Source: Beverwykella pulmonaria
Taxonomy: Eukaryota; Ascomycota; Dothideomycetes; Pleosporales; Melanommataceae
DNA: 64,000 nucleotides
NCBI GenBank assembly: GCA_001599595.1
Contig: BCHH01000008.1
Coordinates: 602,220 to 666,219, forward strand
Direction of reading: 5' to 3'
Shown: piece by piece, positions 59,514 through 64,000 of the stretch
Position numbering within the stretch: the stretch's first letter is position 1
How the letters are laid out: each line of letters begins with the position of its first letter
Made by a program: the position numbers and the translations under genes
Notes under the pieces: generated by a model
Database searches by the model: none
Told to the model about the DNA's origin: nothing
What the model saw: the letters and a program-made list of their open reading frames with translations, nothing else

Positions 59514-60498
59514 CTACGATGGCCGCTGTCCTGACATCAGCATCTGCCGTATTTGCAGCACCTGTCCCCGGTACTCTGCCGGTAATTGGTTGATCATTTC
59601 GGGCGTCATGGCCATGACTTGCGCGTAGGCTGCTTGCTGGGGGTCCACTGCGGGCTGCGGTGGTTGCGGTGGCGGCGGCGGCGCATGGTGGACGGGCGTA
59701 TGCGTGTAGGGTACCGGCGCCTGCGCGGGAACCGGGGGAGTTGGGACGGGCTGCGGGGGGTACACTGGATAGTTGCGCGGAGGCTGAGCTGCCGGTGGTT
59801 GCGGGGGAGCGACTGCTGCTGGGGGGCCCGTCTCAACGAGCTGGCCCAGCATATTCGGGTCCACGAGGCCGAGCAGCAGCAGCGACTGGAAGATGGCGTA
59901 GGCAAGCTGGGGCGCCTGTCGGAGCAGCTCGGTAGCCTTGGCCGGGTCCGTCATGACCAGCCCCTTCATCTGCGACAGGATATCGAGCAGCTGCGGCGCG
60001 GGGAGCGTAGAGAGCGTGCGCGAGATGGCATCGGGGCAGGTGAGGTTCGGCGCGAGGTCGACGCCCGGCGGGAGCGGAGGCAGCGTGGTCGCAGGTTGGG
60101 GATGGGCGGGCGCTGGCTCTGGGTGTCCGTTCGTGGGAGCCGGCGCACTGTAGTTTGCGGGCGCCGCATCGCCAGCGCCGTTGTCGTTGGACCAATCCAC
60201 CCTCAGTTTCCTCCCCATGACGTCGAAATCGTTGAGGTTGCGCACCGCGGAGGCTGCGGCGTCGGCGTCGGCGAACTCTGCGAAGCCAAAGCCCTTGGGT
60301 CGGCCGGTTTCCTTGTCGTATACCAAGCGGAAGTTGAGCACCTGTCCGACGCGCCCGAGTGTGTCCAGAATCAACTCTTCGGTGCCGCCTAGGTCTACGC
60401 GTTAGAGGAGTCGAGGGGTTTTGTCGCAAAGAGATGCACGTACCGTAGGGAATGTTCCCGATAAAAACCACCCGTCCCGCTTTATCGTTAGGCGGCAT
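59514..60498 (-). CDS. CstF64/Rna15-like cleavage stimulation factor subunit
   Basis: RNA-binding subunit of the cleavage/polyadenylation machinery that recognises U/GU-rich or A-rich elements near the poly(A) site in the nucleus. Two exons, 60498-60444 and 60388-59514, with a 55-nt intron (60443-60389; GTACGT, CTAAC, CCTAG), give 309 residues, close to yeast Rna15. The RRM at about 9-85 has RNP2 VVFIGNIPY (10-18, directly before the splice) and RNP1 KGFGFAEF (50-57). A hinge domain follows (DAISRTLSTLPAPQLLDILSQ... to LLGLVDPNML), which binds CstF77/Rna14. Then comes a Pro-rich linker and the small C-terminal helical domain MTPEMINQLPAEYRGQVLQI, which binds Pcf11 in homologues. All parts of the family are present, so it looks functional. 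Confidence 0.9.
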
Positions 60499-60820
60499 GG
60501 TGAAAGTTTGGGTGGGGTGGTTCACTCGCACTGGATAAGGCACGTTGCAGGAAGAGGACGTGAACTTGAGTGAAGGAGTGTTGAAACGAAGTTGCAGCTC
60601 CCCGGCCATTCTTTGAGCTTGGGCTTGGATGCTAGCTCGAAGCTCGGGCCATACCAAGTCTTGATACAAGCTGTACTCTGTGGCTTTAAGAAGGCCTTGG
60701 CGACTTCACCTTCACCCTCGCCTTTCACTTTTGGGCTCGTCATAGGTAAGATTCTCCCAACATGTGTATTACATTGTGTGTTCTATATCGTGTCGACATT
60801 TATTATATGCATCCCCTCAC
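60499..60820. other. Intergenic, CstF64-like promoter / amine oxidase 3' flank
   Basis: 322 bp. Both neighbours are on the minus strand. No gene or clear signal is seen. Open frames running in from the left are shadows. Confidence 0.5.
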
Positions 60821-63068
60821 TCATAGCTTCGGAGCACAGCACGACCCATCCTGCCCCACCGTCGCCTCAACGCTCGGCTGATGGTGCTGCTCGCTCGCGT
60901 TCACCAGCACACTCTTATTGAAGCTCTGCGTGCTTGGCGCCACATCCAACGCAGGGTTCTTGTCGAAGAAGTTGACGGGCTTGAGGTGGATCTTCAAGAT
61001 CTCGCAGGGCATGACGGGGAAGTCCTGGTGTTCACGTCAGCTCCAGATCAAAGACGTTATGGAAAGGGCATGGTTCTTACCTCGATCCTCGGGACGTGGT
61101 TAATTCCGACTTGGATGTACACAACAATATCGGTGTCTTTGACGTTCTCTTTCCTGTCTGCCCAGGAGCGCACGCCCGTGCCGCCTCTTGACTGGTTCGT
61201 GTATTTGCCTCCAGCGAACAGTTCTCCATCTCGGTACTTGACCACATAAATATTGTGGTCGGAGAACTCGGCCCGCTTGTAGTTGAAGCTCTCCTTATCG
61301 GACAAGATCTTCTGGAAAGCAGGCGCCTGGATCTTGTACGCGACAGGCTTGCCGTTGATCGGGTTCCGTACGCTCGTGTTCTGGATCTTGAACGTCCGGT
61401 TCTTGTCGTACTCGATGTCGTAGCCGCCGGATTGCTCGACGACGGTTTCTTGGACGTAGTATCCTGTGCCGTGGGGGTTGAAGTCGGAGCGTGGCATGGC
61501 ATGCGCTTCGTCGTAGACGAGGCGGCTGTCTCCGCCGTCGAGGAAGGGATCGACGCGGAGACTGAAGATGTGCTGGTGGTGTACGGCCAAGACGCCTGGG
61601 TGCACGATGGTGCCAAAGGGCACCTCGATACCCTCATCAATGGGCTGCGTGGACAAGATGCCTGTAGCGCGGACCTCATAGTTGATCTCGCCCGCCTGGT
61701 TGAAAATGAATGCTAGGATGTACTCGTAGTTCGACACCGTGATGATGGACTGGAGGACCAGTTCTCGGGATCGAACGACAGCAGCACGGCCAGTGCGGTA
61801 GTTGGTGTGCTTCCAGCCGATTCCGCCATCCTGCTCGTGGATGCAGACGACGTTGGGCATAAGAAGAACGCCGCCCTTGTCATCGGATAGAACCGCATCG
61901 AGGTAGTAAATGGATCCTAAACAGTCACACCCGAGTTTGAGGTTGTTGGCCATGATGCCTGCGCCAGCATCTCCAAGGTCGAATGCGGATTTCTTGTGGA
62001 AGGGGTGGCGTGGGTCCGCGTAGGGAATGTTCATGTCGCTGAGACTGAGCCGGTAGAACAAGCTTCGGTTGTCGTAGCGCACCTGCAGTGATTAGGTCGA
62101 CCGCCAATGCTGGATCAAGATTCCTTACATCATACAAAACCATACCCTCTCGCTGGTTGAACCCCACCCTGAAGTTCCACTTCTGCCACGAAATGACACT
62201 GGATGTTCCCTCTTGGGCAACCTGGAAGCTGGCTCCCTCCGGCTGCACAACGTTTAAAGGCTTCAGGTCCGTCCGTAGCGTCTGGGCTTCTGGAATGTAC
62301 TCGTTCGGCGGCTGGATCTTGAATTTCCCTAATGGCTTAATCGTGTTATCAGCGCCAGTGGGGAGTGTCTCGATCCGTATCACCGTCATGTTCTCCGTGC
62401 TAACCACTGGAGAGATGGGAAGCGGAAACGCGTAGTGGTTTGAATCTGCCTCTGAAGAGTTCACGGGATCTCGCATGTACAGGAAGCATTGGTACAATCG
62501 GTCTGCATCGTTGACGCCATCCGAGCCAAATATCCAGGGGTCAGAGATGACTACTGTGCCTTTGGGGAGCTCCAGCTTGGCGATCTCTGCCAGTACATCC
62601 TCGTTCGTGAGAACAAGCTTCTCGATGGCTACAATCTCGTCGCCATCACCATTGGCATGGACATGGGGTCCCAGGAGAACATTGTGCAGAACACGGCCAG
62701 TTGAGAGGTCAACGGTCGCTTCGTGGAATTTATTCTGCCAGTTACATGAGAATACATTTGATGTGTGCAAGTACGAAATGGGGGCATACAGTGTTCCGAA
62801 TGTAGTAGTTCAAAAATGCCCTCCTGCTGATCGACGGAAGCGGCCGCTTATTATGCTCGGCATCCAAATACTTCAGCACCTCGCTCTTGGGGGGCTCTTC
62901 CAGCGTCACAACCTTAAAATGCAAGTCCGTGTGTGCTGGCCATGAAGCCTTGATGATTTGCGCCGCATAAGCGAGCTCAGTGGCCGAGAGAGGAGCGAGC
63001 GGGTGGGATGGAGTGGCTTTGCCGAGCTGCGGCGCAGGCGGTGTGGAGGTGGCAATTTCCGTCGACAT
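60821..63068 (-). CDS. Copper amine oxidase (topaquinone type)
   Basis: Oxidises primary amines to aldehydes with release of ammonium and H2O2. Four exons: 63068-62790, 62734-62129, 62082-61081 and 61024-60821, giving 696 residues, the usual length. Introns of 55, 46 and 56 nt obey GT-AG. The cofactor precursor Tyr is in SNYEY at about 414, the likely catalytic base Asp in AFDLGDAGAG at about 330. The copper ligands are His464 and His466 (HHQH) and the distal His near 625 in GINHVPRIE, completed across the last splice to EDFPVMPCEI. The protein has no signal peptide, and its last residues are APKL, a weak variant of a peroxisomal C-terminal signal, so peroxisomal location is plausible but not certain. 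The ATG at 63101 would add 11 hydrophobic residues; I prefer 63068 (MSTEIATS). Confidence 0.93.
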
Positions 63069-64000
63069 TATGATCATGCTTCTCCGGAACGCGAAAAGCA
63101 ACTGAAATGTAAGGAAGAGGAATTGGTATCAGAGGGAACGAAGAAACCTTATAGCATGGGAAAACTAACTCTATAGGGTGGAGGTTTACTAAGACGCTTG
63201 GGATTAGAGTGTTACTTGACTTTCGCGATGATAAGAAGGTGGACCGTATCTTCGGGGATGTCGCTACTCCTAATTTAGTAGGTCGACGCGATGCCACAAT
63301 GGCCACATGATCAGCCTTGCTCTCGAGTAGCTCATCTCTACCTCGCTCCCTTTGTAACCAGATGCGAGGGTGCTCTCGATGGGAGGCGACGATCCGAGTG
63401 CCTCCAGAACACAATGCCTCAGGACCTGGGGGACTCTCACCACCCTAAAGCGAAGAACATTGCAGGACGCGTCGCACGACCGCAAATCAAGCACGTCCAG
63501 AACGAAGGTATAAGTGTCAACGTAGTCTTGCTCAAGTCTTTGGCAGGAGGCAAGAGGCACTTGAGACGACCAAGAAGAGACGCGCTGAGCCTGTTGCTCG
63601 CTTGTTGTCACCTGCTATGTGGGAGCTGTGTCACCTGCTACGAGAACCAGCATTCCACTCCGCACCTCACCTCTTCTTCTCGACATCTATCCACTTCGTC
63701 GAGAACTTCCAAGAGATCCACATCTGTTGCATCTTGTCCAGGTGGTTCCCGGTTTTCCTCGCTGCATTTTTCAAGTTCCATATCTTCGCGCCACGCTAGT
63801 CTTTCCCCCAACTTTTGACACAAAGTTGCCGACATATTAATGTATTTCGCGCCTCAAACGCAAGTCTTCACAGGCCCTCAGATTTTCATCATATCCTTTT
63901 CCACGAATATGACATCCTTCCACGCGCGTCTAAATCTATCTCAAGCTCGATCACTGCTCTATAATTGATCAAATAATGCTCATGAATGGCGAGCTCGGTT
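63069..64000. other. Right-end region without a supportable gene
   Basis: 932 bp upstream of the amine oxidase. Short frames exist on both strands (for example 63638-63835 - and 63291-63818 +), none with a recognisable motif. A plus-strand ATG at 63976, followed by an open frame to the window edge, could be the start of the next gene, but eight codons are too few to judge. Confidence 0.45.

Noticed and set aside
59586..60392. 268-codon plus-strand frame over the CstF64-like gene
   Set aside because: Arg/Gly-rich antisense shadow of the Pro-rich linker and RRM; the minus strand carries RNP motifs and splice sites.
63638..63835. 65-codon acidic minus-strand frame near the right end
   Set aside because: Too short, no motif, and an equally long frame exists on the other strand.

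Overview
The window looks like nuclear DNA of a filamentous ascomycete (Pezizomycotina). The genes are split by short GT-AG introns, mostly 46-70 nt, many with a CTAAC- or CTAAT-like branch site near the 3' end. Several families here are known to me mainly from Pezizomycotina: a leashin/'involucrin repeat'-like giant protein, a HAM1-like protein and an RTG2-like Ppx/GppA protein. A class such as Dothideomycetes is only a guess. I saw no tRNA, rRNA, CRISPR array, transposase or virus-like gene.

Layout. At the left edge is a small lysine-rich protein (17-316, -). Next come NAD-dependent glutamate dehydrogenase (1471-4584, -), a 1.7 kb spacer with a dense cluster of the 8-mer TCACGATG, an RTG2-like Ppx/GppA ATPase-fold protein (6253-8167, -) and a HAM1-like protein of unknown function (8777-11045, -). 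A malic enzyme follows (12718-14937, +). After a 2.15 kb convergent spacer with a (TAG)n microsatellite there is a patatin-like phospholipase (17090-19341, -), a GNAT acetyltransferase (20853-21489, -) and, divergent from it, the RFT1 oligosaccharide-lipid protein (21784-23421, +). The interval 23.7-25.3 kb carries broken fragments that resemble an F-box/leucine-rich-repeat gene. A short-chain dehydrogenase follows (25821-27162, -).

Almost half the window (27788-58680, -) is one gene with three tiny introns, encoding a predicted protein of about 10,245 residues. Its plan is a conserved basic/RS-rich N-terminal region, a charged coiled coil, about 6,000 residues of Trp/Lys-patch repeats that include a young array of near-identical 88-95-residue units broken by an assembly gap, and a conserved coiled-coil C-terminus. 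I think it is a leashin (LAH)-type Woronin-body tether. To its right are a CstF64/Rna15-like mRNA 3'-end processing factor (59514-60498, -) and a copper amine oxidase (60821-63068, -). The last 0.9 kb holds nothing I can support as a gene.

Functionally the left third is rich in glutamate and TCA-linked metabolism: NAD-GDH makes 2-oxoglutarate, malic enzyme makes pyruvate, and RTG2-type proteins link mitochondrial state to glutamate metabolism in yeast. Copper amine oxidase on the right adds amine-nitrogen use. Whether this linkage means anything is an inference. No operon-like arrangement is expected or seen.
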